64,000 bases of DNA from Deinococcus sp. KNUC1210 (lineage in GTDB: Bacteria; Deinococcota; Deinococci; Deinococcales; Deinococcaceae). The notes below the pieces were generated by a model. That model had not been told where the DNA came from. It ran no database searches and worked only from the letters and a program-made list of their open reading frames with translations. Of this stretch, positions 10,626 to 18,931 are shown piece after piece. Position numbers and translations under genes: made by a program. Location of the stretch: NCBI RefSeq assembly GCF_022344005.1, contig NZ_CP092195.1, forward strand, positions 1 to 64,000. Reading direction: 5' to 3'. The stretch's first letter is position 1. Each line of letters begins with the position of its first letter.

Positions 10626-10649
10626 AGTCCTTTGAAGGGAGATTCCGGG

Positions 10650-11207
10650 CTACTTCAGCAGCAGTGGCAGAAGGAAGTTGGCGCTCAGGATTCCGCCGGC
10701 GAAGAAACTGACGGTGGCGACCAGACTCGGGAACTGCAGGGTGCTGAGGCCGGTGATGGCGTGGCCGCTGGTGCAGCCGCCGCCGTACCGGGTGCCGAAG
10801 CCCACCAGCAGGCCGGAGAGCGAGAGGATCAGCCAGACGACCGGGCGGTGCAGGTCAACCAGCTCCGGCGGGACCAGTCCGGGGTGCAGTGTCACCCCAA
10901 GGCCCTGAAGCGAATGAATGGCCTGTACGCTCAGGTGCGTCGCCTCAGGGTTGGCGCACACCAGTCCGGCCAGCAGGCCGCCCAGCACCAGTCCGGCGGC
11001 GAACATCAGGTTCCAGCGTTCCTTGCGCCAGTCGTAGCGGAAGAATCCAGGTTTGGCGGCATCGGGCAGCAGGATGGCGCAGGCGTGCCGGAGGTTGGCG
11101 CTGATACCGAAGGTCTTGTTCCCGATCAGGAGCAGCAGTGGCACCATCAGCCCGATCAGTGGACCACCGACGTACCAGGGCCAGGGAGAGGTGAGCAGAT
11201 TCGTCAT
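10650..11207 (-). CDS. YeeE/YedE family sulfur transporter
   Basis: A 185-residue membrane protein. I start it at 11207, where its ATG overlaps the stop of the TauE gene by four bases, rather than at an upstream ATG in the same frame. It has about five hydrophobic segments and the hallmark [18 protein letters not shown], whose Cys is the expected sulfur-relay residue. It forms one half of a split YeeE/YedE transporter with the downstream 157-residue protein. Confidence 0.88.
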   Translation of the reverse strand: MTNLLTSPWPWYVGGPLIGLMVPLLLLIGNKTFGISANLRHACAILLPDAAKPGFFRYDWRKERWNLMFAAGLVLGGLLAGLVCANPEATHLSVQAIHSLQGLGVTLHPGLVPPELVDLHRPVVWLILSLSGLLVGFGTRYGGGCTSGHAITGLSTLQFPSLVATVSFFAGGILSANFLLPLLLK

Positions 11208-12040
11208 AGGTGATTCACCGTGGTCGACATTCGCAGGAGCACAGTGGCTGCCCCTGTGGTCTGTGCAGAAGCGGTGCTGCGCGCCGTCCCCTGGAGCGCG
11301 TGCGGCAGGCTCGTGACGAGGATGTACCCGCCCAGCAGTACCAGGAAGCCCGCGAAGGAGCGGCGCAGTACCAGCGGCGAACAGAGGCTCGAAAGCTGAC
11401 TGCCGATCAGGCTGCCCAGGATGCCGATTCCGGCGATCAGGCCGATCACCGACCAGTGCAGCGGGGTGCTCTGGCCGATCACGTGCAGCCCGAAGCCCAG
11501 GGCCGAGTTCATGGCGATGATCACCAGACTGGTGCCGACCGAGCGGGCCATGCTCAGGCCCAGCAGCAACACCAGGGCCGGGAGAATCAGGAAGCCGCCG
11601 CCCACGCCGACCACTCCGGTCAGCACGCCGACACCCAGTCCGGCCAGCGCCACCTGCCACCACGCACGGGGTCGGAGGTCAGTCTGTTCCGGCATGGGGT
11701 TGAACATCCGTACGGCGGCGATCAGCATCACCACCGCGAAGATCAGCAACTGCAGGGCCGCCGGCATCCGGTGGCTGAGCAGCGTGCCGAGCGAGGTGCC
11801 CAGCAGACCGGGAACGCCGAACAGCAGGACCGCCCGGCCGTCGATGCAGCGTTTCCTGAGGTAGGGTGCCGCGCCGATCAAGGCGATCAGGCCGACGATG
11901 GCGAGGCTCTCGACGATGGCCAGTTTGCCGGACTCGCCCACCAGGTAGACGAGCACCGGCACAGTCAGGATCGAGCCGCCGGAACCGAGCAGCCCCAGCG
12001 ACAGGCCGATCAGCAGGGCACCCAGGATGGTCAGGGTCAC
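11204..12040 (-). CDS. TauE/SafE family sulfite/sulfonate exporter
   Basis: A 278-residue protein with about eight hydrophobic segments, starting [16 protein letters not shown]. It contains the two-fold repeat typical of TauE/SafE, seen as [16 protein letters not shown] and [16 protein letters not shown]. In cst operons of other bacteria the TauE protein exports sulfite or thiosulfate formed by persulfide oxidation, and the gene order here supports the same role. It is translationally coupled to the YeeE gene. Confidence 0.88.
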   Translation of the reverse strand: MTLTILGALLIGLSLGLLGSGGSILTVPVLVYLVGESGKLAIVESLAIVGLIALIGAAPYLRKRCIDGRAVLLFGVPGLLGTSLGTLLSHRMPAALQLLIFAVVMLIAAVRMFNPMPEQTDLRPRAWWQVALAGLGVGVLTGVVGVGGGFLILPALVLLLGLSMARSVGTSLVIIAMNSALGFGLHVIGQSTPLHWSVIGLIAGIGILGSLIGSQLSSLCSPLVLRRSFAGFLVLLGGYILVTSLPHALQGTARSTASAQTTGAATVLLRMSTTVNHL

Positions 12041-12055
12041 GGCAGACCGCCGGGA

Positions 12056-12381
12056 TCAGTGCTGGGCATCGCCCTCAACTTCAGGGAACTCGACCGGTCT
12101 CCCTTCCTGCATCCAGCCGTAGGTGCCGCCCAGCAGGTTGGCGACGTCAGAGTGCCCGGCACCTTCAAGCAGCGCGGCGGCACGGGCGCTGCGGCCACCA
12201 CTGGCGCACACCACGACGACGGGCGTAGCACTCAGTTCCGGGATCAGGGTCAGGTCGCTCAGGGGAATATTGACGGCCTCGGGCAGGTGCCCCCGGCATA
12301 CTCGGCCGGTTCACGCACGTCGATGATCTTCGCGCCGCGCCGCTGCCACTGGCTCACTTCGTTGGGAAAGATGTCTTGCAT
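12056..12381 (-). pseudogene. rhodanese-domain protein, frameshifted
   Basis: It starts at 12381 with MQDIFPNEVSQWQRRGAKII and DVREPAEYAGG, then shifts frame in a run of five G (minus strand, about 12290-12295). One extra G restores HLPEAVNIPLSDLTLI and the catalytic loop VVVCASGGRSARAA, ending at 12056 (108 residues). The active-site Cys is therefore present. Both halves are well conserved, so this is either an assembly error or a very recent lesion. It lies between the other rhodanese gene and tauE in the sulfur operon. Confidence 0.75.
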
Positions 12382-12383
12382 GG

Positions 12384-12731
12384 TTACCCCTTCTTCACGG
12401 GAAGGCCGGCGTTCTTCCAGGCGGTGATGCCGCCTGAAAGACTTCGGGCGTCGAAGCCCTGCGCCCTGAGCTGCCGCGCGGCCAGGCCGGAGCGGTGGCC
12501 GCTGGCGCACTGACAGACGATGACCTTGCTTCTGGGAAGCTGCCCGAGTTCACTGGTCAACTGTTCGACTGGAATGTGTTTGCTCCCAGGAATCAGGATT
12601 GCCTGCCGCTCACCTTTCGAGCGCACGTCCAGCAGCAGCGCGCCGCTTTTAAGAAGTCCCTGGGCCTCTGTGGCAGAGACGTTGATGTTGTCCGTACCAC
12701 TTCCCAGGAGTCCTTTCAACCAGTTCAGCAC
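12384..12731 (-). CDS. single-domain rhodanese (sulfurtransferase)
   Basis: A 115-residue protein with the rhodanese fold (LLKSGALLLDVRSKGERQA) and the active-site loop IVCQCASGHRSGLAARQL, in which Cys of CASGHRS accepts sulfane sulfur. A hydrophobic, Trp-containing N-terminus (MLNWLKGLLGSG) precedes it. It starts one base after the end of the persulfide dioxygenase gene, and a second rhodanese follows three bases downstream, so these are tightly coupled. It is expected to move sulfane sulfur between persulfides and thiosulfate. Confidence 0.9.
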   Translation of the reverse strand: MLNWLKGLLGSGTDNINVSATEAQGLLKSGALLLDVRSKGERQAILIPGSKHIPVEQLTSELGQLPRSKVIVCQCASGHRSGLAARQLRAQGFDARSLSGGITAWKNAGLPVKKG

Positions 12732-12732
12732 C

Positions 12733-14117
12733 TCAGGTCACCGGGTCGGCCTGGCGGGCCCACGCTTCGTACCCGCCGGCCAGTTCGGTCACGTTGGTGA
12801 AGCCCTCGGCGCGCAGCAGACTGGCAGCGGCGGCGCTGCGGGCGCCGCCCTGACAGTGCACCACGACGGACTGGTCACGGGGCAGTTCATCCAGATGTGT
12901 CATCAGGCGCCCGGCGTGCAGCTGATGGGCGTTCGGCAGGTGACCGGCGACGTACTCGCTCTTCGCACGGACATCGAGCACGTACGCATCCTGAAGATTG
13001 CCGATCTGCTCGACCGGGACAGCCGTCTGAGACTCCAGGACCAGCCCTTCGAAGGAGCCGATGAAGCCCTGCACGCGGTCCACCCCGACCATCCACAGGC
13101 GACGACGCAGCGCCTCGGCCTGCTCGGTATTCTGGGCGAACAGCACATAGTCTTTCTCCGGGTCGAGCAGCCAGCCGGCCCAGGTTTCGAAGGTCTTCCC
13201 GGCGGGCAGGTGAATGGAACTGGGTACCGCGCCCTGCTGGTAGTTCGTCCGGGAACGGGTGTCCAGCAGTCTCGCTCCGGTTTCCAGGGCCTGCTGGACC
13301 TGAAGGGTCGAGAGCTGACCGAGCGCCAGAGGAGTTCCCAGGAGTGCGGGACCCGCCTTGTTCTGCTTTTTCATGCGGCCGAAGTAGGCGGGCGCGTCCG
13401 GCTGCCCGGCCAGCAGTTCGTCGATAAAGGCCTGGTCGTTGTTGTCCCGGACCAGTGGGGCCCACCAGCTCAGCGCCCGCTCATACCCGACCGTCGTGCT
13501 TTCAACTGCGCCCAGCGCCTTACCGCAGGCGCTGCCGGAGCCGTGCCCAGGCCAGACCTGCACGAAGTCGGGCAGCGTCAGGAACTGGTCGCGGAGGGAA
13601 GCGAACATCTGCTTCGCGCCCTCGAAGCGGGTATCGATGCCGCCGGCTGCCTCGTCGAGCAGGTCAGGCCGGCCTAAGTCGCCGACGAACACGAAGTCGC
13701 CGGTCAATAGAATGCCGGGTTCAGTGCCGCGTGCGCCGTCCGTGATGAGGAAGGAGAGGTGCTCGGGGGTGTGCCCGGGGTATGCAGCACCTTGAGCGTG
13801 ATGTTGCCGAGGGTGATGGTGTCGCCGTGGTGCAGCCCCTCGTGGGGAAAGGCGTAACTCCAGTCCGGGCCGCCCTCGTCGCTGAGCAGCAGCGTGGCGC
13901 CAGTCTGCTCGGCCAGCTCGCGCGCGCTGCTCAGGTAGTCGGCGTGGATGTGGGTTTCAGTGACGTGGGTGATCTTCAGGCCTTCCTGCTGTGCCAGGGT
14001 GAGGTATTGCTCGGCGTCGCGGGTGGGGTCGATGACGATGGCCGTGCCGTTCTTCTGGCAGCCGACGAGGTAGCTCGCCTGGGCCAGATCGGTGTCGTAG
14101 AGGCGTTTGAAGTACAT
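12733..14117 (-). pseudogene. persulfide dioxygenase-rhodanese fusion (CstB/ETHE1-like), frameshifted
   Basis: The N-terminal metallo-beta-lactamase fold starts at 14117 ([19 protein letters not shown]) and carries the iron-binding motif THIHADYLS. After KVLHTPG the frame breaks near 13780. One missing C restores [10 protein letters not shown] and then [18 protein letters not shown] in the second frame. The C-terminal part has two rhodanese domains: a first one without an obvious Cys loop, and a last one with [18 protein letters not shown]. The restored length is 461 residues, as in S. aureus CstB. It oxidises persulfides to sulfite or thiosulfate and is the first gene of the sulfur operon. 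The frameshift may be a sequencing error. Confidence 0.8.
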
Positions 14118-14188
14118 GGGGTCTCCTGGAGGGCGTGACATGCGTGCCCGTTGACTTGACCCTAGCCCCCGGCGTAAGGTGAAGTCAA

Positions 14189-14205
14189 ATACCCCCCAGG
14201 GGTAT
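14189..14205. promoter_or_regulatory. CstR/CsoR-type operator in the divergent sulfur promoter
   Basis: The 17-base site ATACCCCCCAGGGGTAT has two perfect 7-base arms around a 3-base centre. It matches the GC-tract operators bound by CstR and CsoR repressors. It lies 12 bases before the start of the CstR-like gene and 72 bases before the divergent dioxygenase gene, so one site could control both. A possible plus-strand promoter is TTGACT at 14151-14156 with TAAGGT at 14175-14180. Confidence 0.8.
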
Positions 14206-14216
14206 AAGGAGATCCG

Positions 14217-14510
14217 ATGACGACCATCAGCCATGCCGATATCACGCCCGAGCGTTCATCCTCCGAGACCGCCGAAAAGCAGAAGATCCTCAACCGCCTA
14301 CGCCGTCTGGAAGGACAGGTGCGTGGTCTGCACAAGATGGTCGAGGAGGAACGGCCCTGCCAGGACATCCTGACCCTGCTCGCCGGGATCAAGAGCGCCC
14401 TGAACGCCAGCGGCGACGCGATCTTCGAGGGCTACATCGAACGGTGCCAGCAGGAAGAGCGCCCCATCCCCATAGCAGAGCTCCTGAAAGTCGCCCGATT
14501 GCTGCGGTGA
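14217..14510 (+). CDS. cstR: CstR-like persulfide-sensing repressor (CsoR family)
   Basis: A 97-residue all-helical DUF156 protein, with signature [18 protein letters not shown]. Cys48 and Cys77 are 29 residues apart, the spacing of the CsoR and CstR thiolates. The copper-ligand His of CsoR, four residues before the second Cys, is replaced by Tyr73. Loss of that His with both Cys kept is the pattern of CstR, which senses persulfides by forming a di- or trisulfide bridge. The neighbouring dioxygenase, rhodanese and TauE genes support this. The gene symbol is inferred from residues and context. Confidence 0.85.
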   Translation: MTTISHADITPERSSSETAEKQKILNRLRRLEGQVRGLHKMVEEERPCQDILTLLAGIKSALNASGDAIFEGYIERCQQEERPIPIAELLKVARLLR

Positions 14511-14541
14511 AGGAAACTGTTGCCGTGACTGAACGCTCAAC

Positions 14542-15723
14542 ATGACCGGGCCGCGTCTTTCCTCCCTGTTCTGGCTGCTGGCCCTGACCAACCTCTTCGT
14601 CGGCGGCATGGTCGGCCTCGAACGCACCCTGGTCCCACTGCTGGCGACAAGGGTCTTCCATCTGGCTCTGAGCGGTGCCGCTCTGGCCTTCATCGCCAGC
14701 TTCGGCATTTCCAAGGCCTTCGGCAACCTGGCCGTAGGGGCGCTCGCGGACCGATATGGGCGTCTCGCCGTGCTGCGCGCCGGGTGGCTGCTCGCCTGGC
14801 CCGTCCCGGTGGTACTCCTGTTGGCCCAGAACTGGACAGCCGTGATTCTGGTCAACGTCCTGCTCGGCGTTCAGCAGGCCCTGACCTGGTCCATGACGGT
14901 GAACATGATGATCGATGCCGCAGGGCCTGGGAAGCGCGGTCTGGCCACAGGACTGAATGAGCTTGCCGGGTACCTCGGCGTGAGCGTCGTGGCCTTCGTC
15001 ACCGGCCTACTGGTTGCACCGCTCGGACTGCGCCCCCCGCTGGCTCTGGGGTTCGGAATCGCTCTGATCGGAACTGTCCTGGCCTTCACCACGGTGGAAA
15101 CAGGACGGTCCGCCCCTCACCCGCCTGCGTTGAGTCAGATCTTCCCGATGGTGACCTGGCAGGACCGGTCGCTCAGCAGCGCGGCGCTGCTCGGCTTCGC
15201 CACCAACTTCAAGGACGGTGCGGTCTGGGGCCTGCTGCCGCTCGTTCTGGTCGCGCGCGCCTTCGCACTCCCGCAGGTCGCGGCGGTCGCCAGCACCTAC
15301 ACCCTGGTCTGGGCGCTGTCACAGGCCGTCTTCGGTCCGCTCTCAGACCGGGTCGGACGACGAACGCTGGCAGCTGGCGGGGTCCTGATCCAGGCACTCT
15401 CGCTGTGGGGATTGAGCCTCGCCGGGACCGTACCGCTGGCCTTCTTTGCGGCGATCCTGCTGGGGACCGGGACGGGCATGGCCTATCCCACCCTGATGGC
15501 CTGGGTCGCGGATGTCAGCGACCCGGCCTGGCGCGCGACGGCGCTGGGCGTCTACCGCTTCTGGCGCGACGCCGGCTACGCCGTGGGCGCACTCGGGGCG
15601 GGCGTTCTCGCTGCGACCCTGGGGGCGACGGCCGCACTGAGCTGGACGGCGCTGGGGATCATCCTGCTCGCGCTGACGGCATGGCTGCGTTCTGCCGCGC
15701 GTCCGGTCGCCGAACTGATCTGA
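14542..15723 (+). CDS. MFS transporter
   Basis: A 393-residue protein with 12 predicted hydrophobic segments. The family motif between segments 2 and 3 appears as GALADRYGRLAVLRAG, and the repeat in the second half as GPLSDRVGRRTLAAGG. It starts 31 bases after cstR and is probably co-transcribed with it, so it is likely induced by reactive sulfur species. The substrate is unknown. Drug and small-anion exporters are both possible for this subgroup. Confidence 0.85.
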   Translation: MTGPRLSSLFWLLALTNLFVGGMVGLERTLVPLLATRVFHLALSGAALAFIASFGISKAFGNLAVGALADRYGRLAVLRAGWLLAWPVPVVLLLAQNWTAVILVNVLLGVQQALTWSMTVNMMIDAAGPGKRGLATGLNELAGYLGVSVVAFVTGLLVAPLGLRPPLALGFGIALIGTVLAFTTVETGRSAPHPPALSQIFPMVTWQDRSLSSAALLGFATNFKDGAVWGLLPLVLVARAFALPQVAAVASTYTLVWALSQAVFGPLSDRVGRRTLAAGGVLIQALSLWGLSLAGTVPLAFFAAILLGTGTGMAYPTLMAWVADVSDPAWRATALGVYRFWRDAGYAVGALGAGVLAATLGATAALSWTALGIILLALTAWLRSAARPVAELI

Positions 15724-16340
15724 CCCACTGTCCCCCGCGTGGCAAGGAAGACGTCCAGTGCCACGGCGCGCACCAAATCTCGCGGGTGAGGAGCAGCGCT
15801 GATTGAAAGCCCAGACAGGCTGAATCGCCGGCCATACGTCGTACCCTTCCACCCCACCAAGAACACCCCAACTCTTGATCGCTGGAGATGGATAGAGTCA
15901 ACAGGAACCCGGGTGAATGTGCATGGCGAGGGGAATAAACGGCGTGTCGAGGAGCTTGCCCGTGCGCGGGTCGACACGGTACGGGCAGCGGCCGCAGGGG
16001 GTCAAATTTTCGTCGGTCTCTGATGATCACCATCTGTCACACCTCTTGAACGGTCCGATGAGGGGTGGAACAAGCTGAGCGTTTGCCTTAACGTGAGCAG
16101 TTCGATTCAACGGTTCACGACCTTTCCGCTGTGCTGGGAGCCGGTGGCAGCGAGGGCCTTTGCAGTGATGGGCGTCCGCAACGTAGATATCCTGCAAGTA
16201 CGCTGCAGTAGTCAGGTGAACTCAGGCGTTTGAGCAGCGATCACCACAACAAGGAGAAGGAACGAGCTCCGCAAAGCGCAGTGCAGTGTGACCATACATG
16301 CGATACGGCAGCACTTCCCCACGTGACTGCGGCTCAGGCG
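15724..16340. other. intergenic region, no intact gene
   Basis: 617 bases between convergent genes. The only protein-like signal is a degenerate small minus-strand frame at 15898-16033, listed separately. No repeats or RNA genes were recognised in the rest. Confidence 0.5.
15898..16033 (-). pseudogene. possible small CxxC protein, frameshifted
   Basis: From an ATG at 16033 (MVIIRD) a one-base shift gives DENLTPCGRCPYRVDPRTG followed by KLLDTPFIPLAMHIHPGSC and a stop, about 44 residues. The CGRC pair and the balanced composition look like real coding sequence rather than chance. The region after it has no continuation. It could be a zinc-knuckle mini-protein with a sequencing error, or the remnant of a larger gene. 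Confidence 0.3.
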
Positions 16341-16811
16341 TCAGCTGCTGGATGGGGCTGATCCCTGGGCCGCCGCGTGCTGCTGGGCCATCCGGTCGAG
16401 ACGCGCGCACAGAACCCCAAGTGTCGCGCCGAGGCCTGAGGTGAACATCGGCGCGATGAACGCCAGGGAGGCGGGAACGTACCAGGGGAGGGAAGGCATT
16501 GCGAGCCACATACCGGAGGCGGTCCCGGCCCAGACCAGCAAGGCGGACACAGTCATCCAGACGGGCCCGAAACGGACGGCCTTGCCGCTTGAGGTGGTGA
16601 TGATGCCGATGAGCATCGCGGTGGTCTCGAGCATCAGTGCGAGGGTGATGGTGAGCAGATGTAGGAGCCCGCGGTCGTCCACCGAGAAACACTCACTCAG
16701 GTGGCTCAGGTTGAAGGTGCAAGCCACCAGCGGGCAGAAAGAGACGAGGATCAGCAGGGCCATCGCTGTGATCACTTTGGGACGGGTATCGAGCGTGGAA
16801 TGGAAAGGCAT
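16341..16811 (-). CDS. small integral membrane protein, 156 aa
   Basis: It has four predicted membrane helices: VITAMALLILVSFCPLVAC, LLTITLALMLETTAMLIGII, MTVSALLVWAGTASGMWLA and VPASLAFIAPMFTSGLGATL. A short charged tail with ARLDRMAQQHAAAQ follows. No family was recognised. It stands alone on the minus strand between the sulfur island and the PrimPol/TnpB-like operon. Confidence 0.65.
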   Translation of the reverse strand: MPFHSTLDTRPKVITAMALLILVSFCPLVACTFNLSHLSECFSVDDRGLLHLLTITLALMLETTAMLIGIITTSSGKAVRFGPVWMTVSALLVWAGTASGMWLAMPSLPWYVPASLAFIAPMFTSGLGATLGVLCARLDRMAQQHAAAQGSAPSSS

Positions 16812-16952
16812 ATGAACAGTCTCTCTGACGCTTCCTGCCGGCTACCATAGCTCGAGTTGCGCCCATTGATCTGACTTGCTGCGCGCCCAAGATGTGCCAC
16901 AGTCATTGACTGAGGATCTATCACCCAAAACCCAGCGGCATGTCATCCAAAG

Positions 16953-16980
16953 GAGGGCACCCGCTGAAGCGGGTGCCCTC
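16953..16980. terminator. perfect hairpin terminator after the PrimPol gene
   Basis: Twelve-base perfectly paired arms (16953-16964 and 16969-16980) surround a TGAA loop. It starts 4 bases beyond the stop of the minus-strand PrimPol gene. A T-rich stretch follows on the plus side (TTGTT), and CCTTTGG follows on the minus side, so it may act in both directions. Confidence 0.75.
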
Positions 16981-16983
16981 TTG

Positions 16984-17853
16984 TTATGACGTGGCTTTCC
17001 TTATCGTCATCTGACCATACGTTTCGCTGGACGAGACCGGGCGATCCCACTTTTCGCGCTGCAGAGCACTCGTCCGGTACAGTGCATCAATCAGCTGAAC
17101 ATCGCGCTGACACCACCAACTCAGAAGTCGGCACAACGCCAGGTCCCCTTCACTACATGAAGGGTACCCAAGGCTAGAGAAGTCGCCCTCGACATACAGC
17201 TTTTGAAAGAGGTCCCCACTGCGTCCCCGGGCGATCCGGTCGAGCAGGGCCGCGTGCTCCATCGGTCGGGAAGTACGTCTGATAAGGGGGACTTGAGGTC
17301 GTGCTGGAATGGGCACCAGGTCTGACAGATCACGCAGCCGTCCTGACCGCAGCACCTGTCCTGTCACCGTTAAAAATCTCCCCGGGGTGAGCACTTCGAC
17401 CCTGGGCATGGATGTCAGCCGGCCAGGAAGCCGTTCGGCTGGATGGTATCCGAGAATGTGCAGCCCCACCCCGCTCGGGGATTTCTCTGCGAACGTGTTG
17501 GCCTGTTCGATCAGTTCGGCCGCCCACCCTTCGAGTTCACCGCCCGCAAAGACGCCGTCCAAATCAAGGCTGATCATGCCGGGCGGCAAACAGATGCCAA
17601 CGCCGTCTGCCTTTCCGACCTGCACCCAGTAGAGCGCGTCTTTCAGCGAGAGCCAAGCCGCTGGCGAGGCGGCCTGCGCCGGATACAATGACCGGCCGCG
17701 CGGTTGCAGAGGACATTTTCCTGTTCCCCCGTTGGCCCTTTTTACCGCACGCCAGGGAAGGTACCGGTGCAGTTCCCGCAGTTCAGGAGGGAGCCTATCC
17801 CACTCTCCCCCTCCTCCCCTCGTGCGCCCGCCGTTCGTCTCAGTAGCGACCAT
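16984..17853 (-). CDS. PrimPol-like protein with helix-bundle domain (NrS-1 polymerase type)
   Basis: A 289-residue protein. The N-terminal part carries archaeo-eukaryotic primase motifs: the metal-binding ISLDLDGV, then SPSGVGLHILGYH, and VEVLTPGRFLTVTGQV. The C-terminal part (about residues 215-275) has GDLALCRLLSWWCQRDVQLI and DALYRTSALQREKW. That pattern matches the helix-bundle domain that follows the primase domain in phage NrS-1 polymerase-type proteins. There is no helicase domain, so it is a minimal form. Its start overlaps the end of the TnpB-like gene by 14 bases on the same strand. Its role could be plasmid or phage DNA priming, or repair synthesis at cleaved DNA. Confidence 0.65.
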   Translation of the reverse strand: MVATETNGGRTRGGGGEWDRLPPELRELHRYLPWRAVKRANGGTGKCPLQPRGRSLYPAQAASPAAWLSLKDALYWVQVGKADGVGICLPPGMISLDLDGVFAGGELEGWAAELIEQANTFAEKSPSGVGLHILGYHPAERLPGRLTSMPRVEVLTPGRFLTVTGQVLRSGRLRDLSDLVPIPARPQVPLIRRTSRPMEHAALLDRIARGRSGDLFQKLYVEGDFSSLGYPSCSEGDLALCRLLSWWCQRDVQLIDALYRTSALQREKWDRPVSSSETYGQMTIRKATS

Positions 17854-18931
17854 GCAGTCGCCTGAGCGTGCTGGCCATGCCGCTTGCCAGGATCACGCGC
17901 GCAGCATTGGCGTGCGCGTCGACCTCCGTCCGGCACTGCCCACAGGTGAACATTGCGCCGTCGCGCGTGCCGAGCAGGTGGCAGTATGAGCAGACCTGGC
18001 TTGTGTATCCCGGCTCCACCCGGTGCACGGCGATCTGACAGGCGTGCATCCGCTGCGCGAGCCAGCCGGACAGGAAATCGATGGTCGCGAGCTCGCGGCC
18101 CCGCGCCGCGAAGTCCGAGGAGAAAGAGTTGTAATCGATCCGCTCGACATGCACGACGCTCGCCAACTCCTGCAGACACAGCGTCACGAACTCCAAATGC
18201 GCTCTCGCGGCAGCGTACGTGAGCAGCAGCAGCACCTGCTTCACGACCTCCGAATCGATACCCAACTTCACGGCCGCCCGGCAGATGGCGCCGTATTCCG
18301 CACGTGTGACCGGGTACACCGAGCCCCCACTGTTGACGTATCCGGAGGCGGTGGCGACCGTGGTGACGGGCGACAGTCCGATGTCCAGGCCGGCAGCGCA
18401 GCGCACCGTGTCCACGTCATCCGGACGGGAAACCGGCACGTCAAACGCCAGCATCAGGAACGGCAACCCTTTCTCGACGACGACCCTGCTCGCCTCCGGC
18501 AGCCAGGTGCTGCCGCTCCAGATGTCGTCCACCAGCGCGGGCACGCGGCGCTGAGGGCCGACCTGCAGTGCCGCAATGATGCCCTCGACAAAGGTCTTCT
18601 CGTCCGCTTTAGTGCGCGACCGCAGCAGCAGCGGCAGCAGGTGAGCGACATCGTATTGCCGGAAGTCCGTGGCGTTCGGGTGGTCTTGTAGCGCCACGAG
18701 CTCCGCCTCTGGCATACGGTGCAGCTCAACGGTCAGGCGTTGTGAACCGACGGCCAGAGTCCTGTGATCGAGCGGGCGCAACTGCGCCGCGAGGCCAGGC
18801 GTCGGAGCGTACACCTGACCGGTGAGTCCGCTGACGCGCTCGTTCGTTGGGACGAGTTGCCCGCTGGTAATCAGGCTCTGGACGACCTTCTTGTCGTTGA
18901 GATCAATTCTGTGATTGTGCGTAAAGATCAT
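17840..18931 (-). CDS. TnpB-like RuvC/zinc-ribbon protein (Cas12-type fold)
   Basis: A 363-residue protein started at ATG 18931, which has GGAG upstream. RuvC-I is seen as CAAGLDIGLSPVTT (catalytic Asp) and RuvC-II as VHVERIDYNSF (Glu). A four-Cys zinc ribbon is CSYC-x12-CGQC, and RuvC-III reads VDAHANAARVIL. In TnpB and Cas12 the third catalytic residue is the Asp of DxN. Here that position is His, with an Asp two residues earlier. The N-terminal half does not resemble the usual TnpB start. No tnpA is nearby and the 3' end runs into the PrimPol gene, so a standard IS605 right end with its guide RNA is not apparent. It may be a domesticated, guide-dependent or nuclease-altered protein. Confidence 0.7.
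   Translation of the reverse strand: MIFTHNHRIDLNDKKVVQSLITSGQLVPTNERVSGLTGQVYAPTPGLAAQLRPLDHRTLAVGSQRLTVELHRMPEAELVALQDHPNATDFRQYDVAHLLPLLLRSRTKADEKTFVEGIIAALQVGPQRRVPALVDDIWSGSTWLPEASRVVVEKGLPFLMLAFDVPVSRPDDVDTVRCAAGLDIGLSPVTTVATASGYVNSGGSVYPVTRAEYGAICRAAVKLGIDSEVVKQVLLLLTYAAARAHLEFVTLCLQELASVVHVERIDYNSFSSDFAARGRELATIDFLSGWLAQRMHACQIAVHRVEPGYTSQVCSYCHLLGTRDGAMFTCGQCRTEVDAHANAARVILASGMASTLRRLHGRY

Noticed and set aside
17840..18931. Standard IS200/IS605 insertion sequence
   Set aside because: No tnpA, no recognisable left or right end hairpins, and the gene overlaps the following PrimPol gene.
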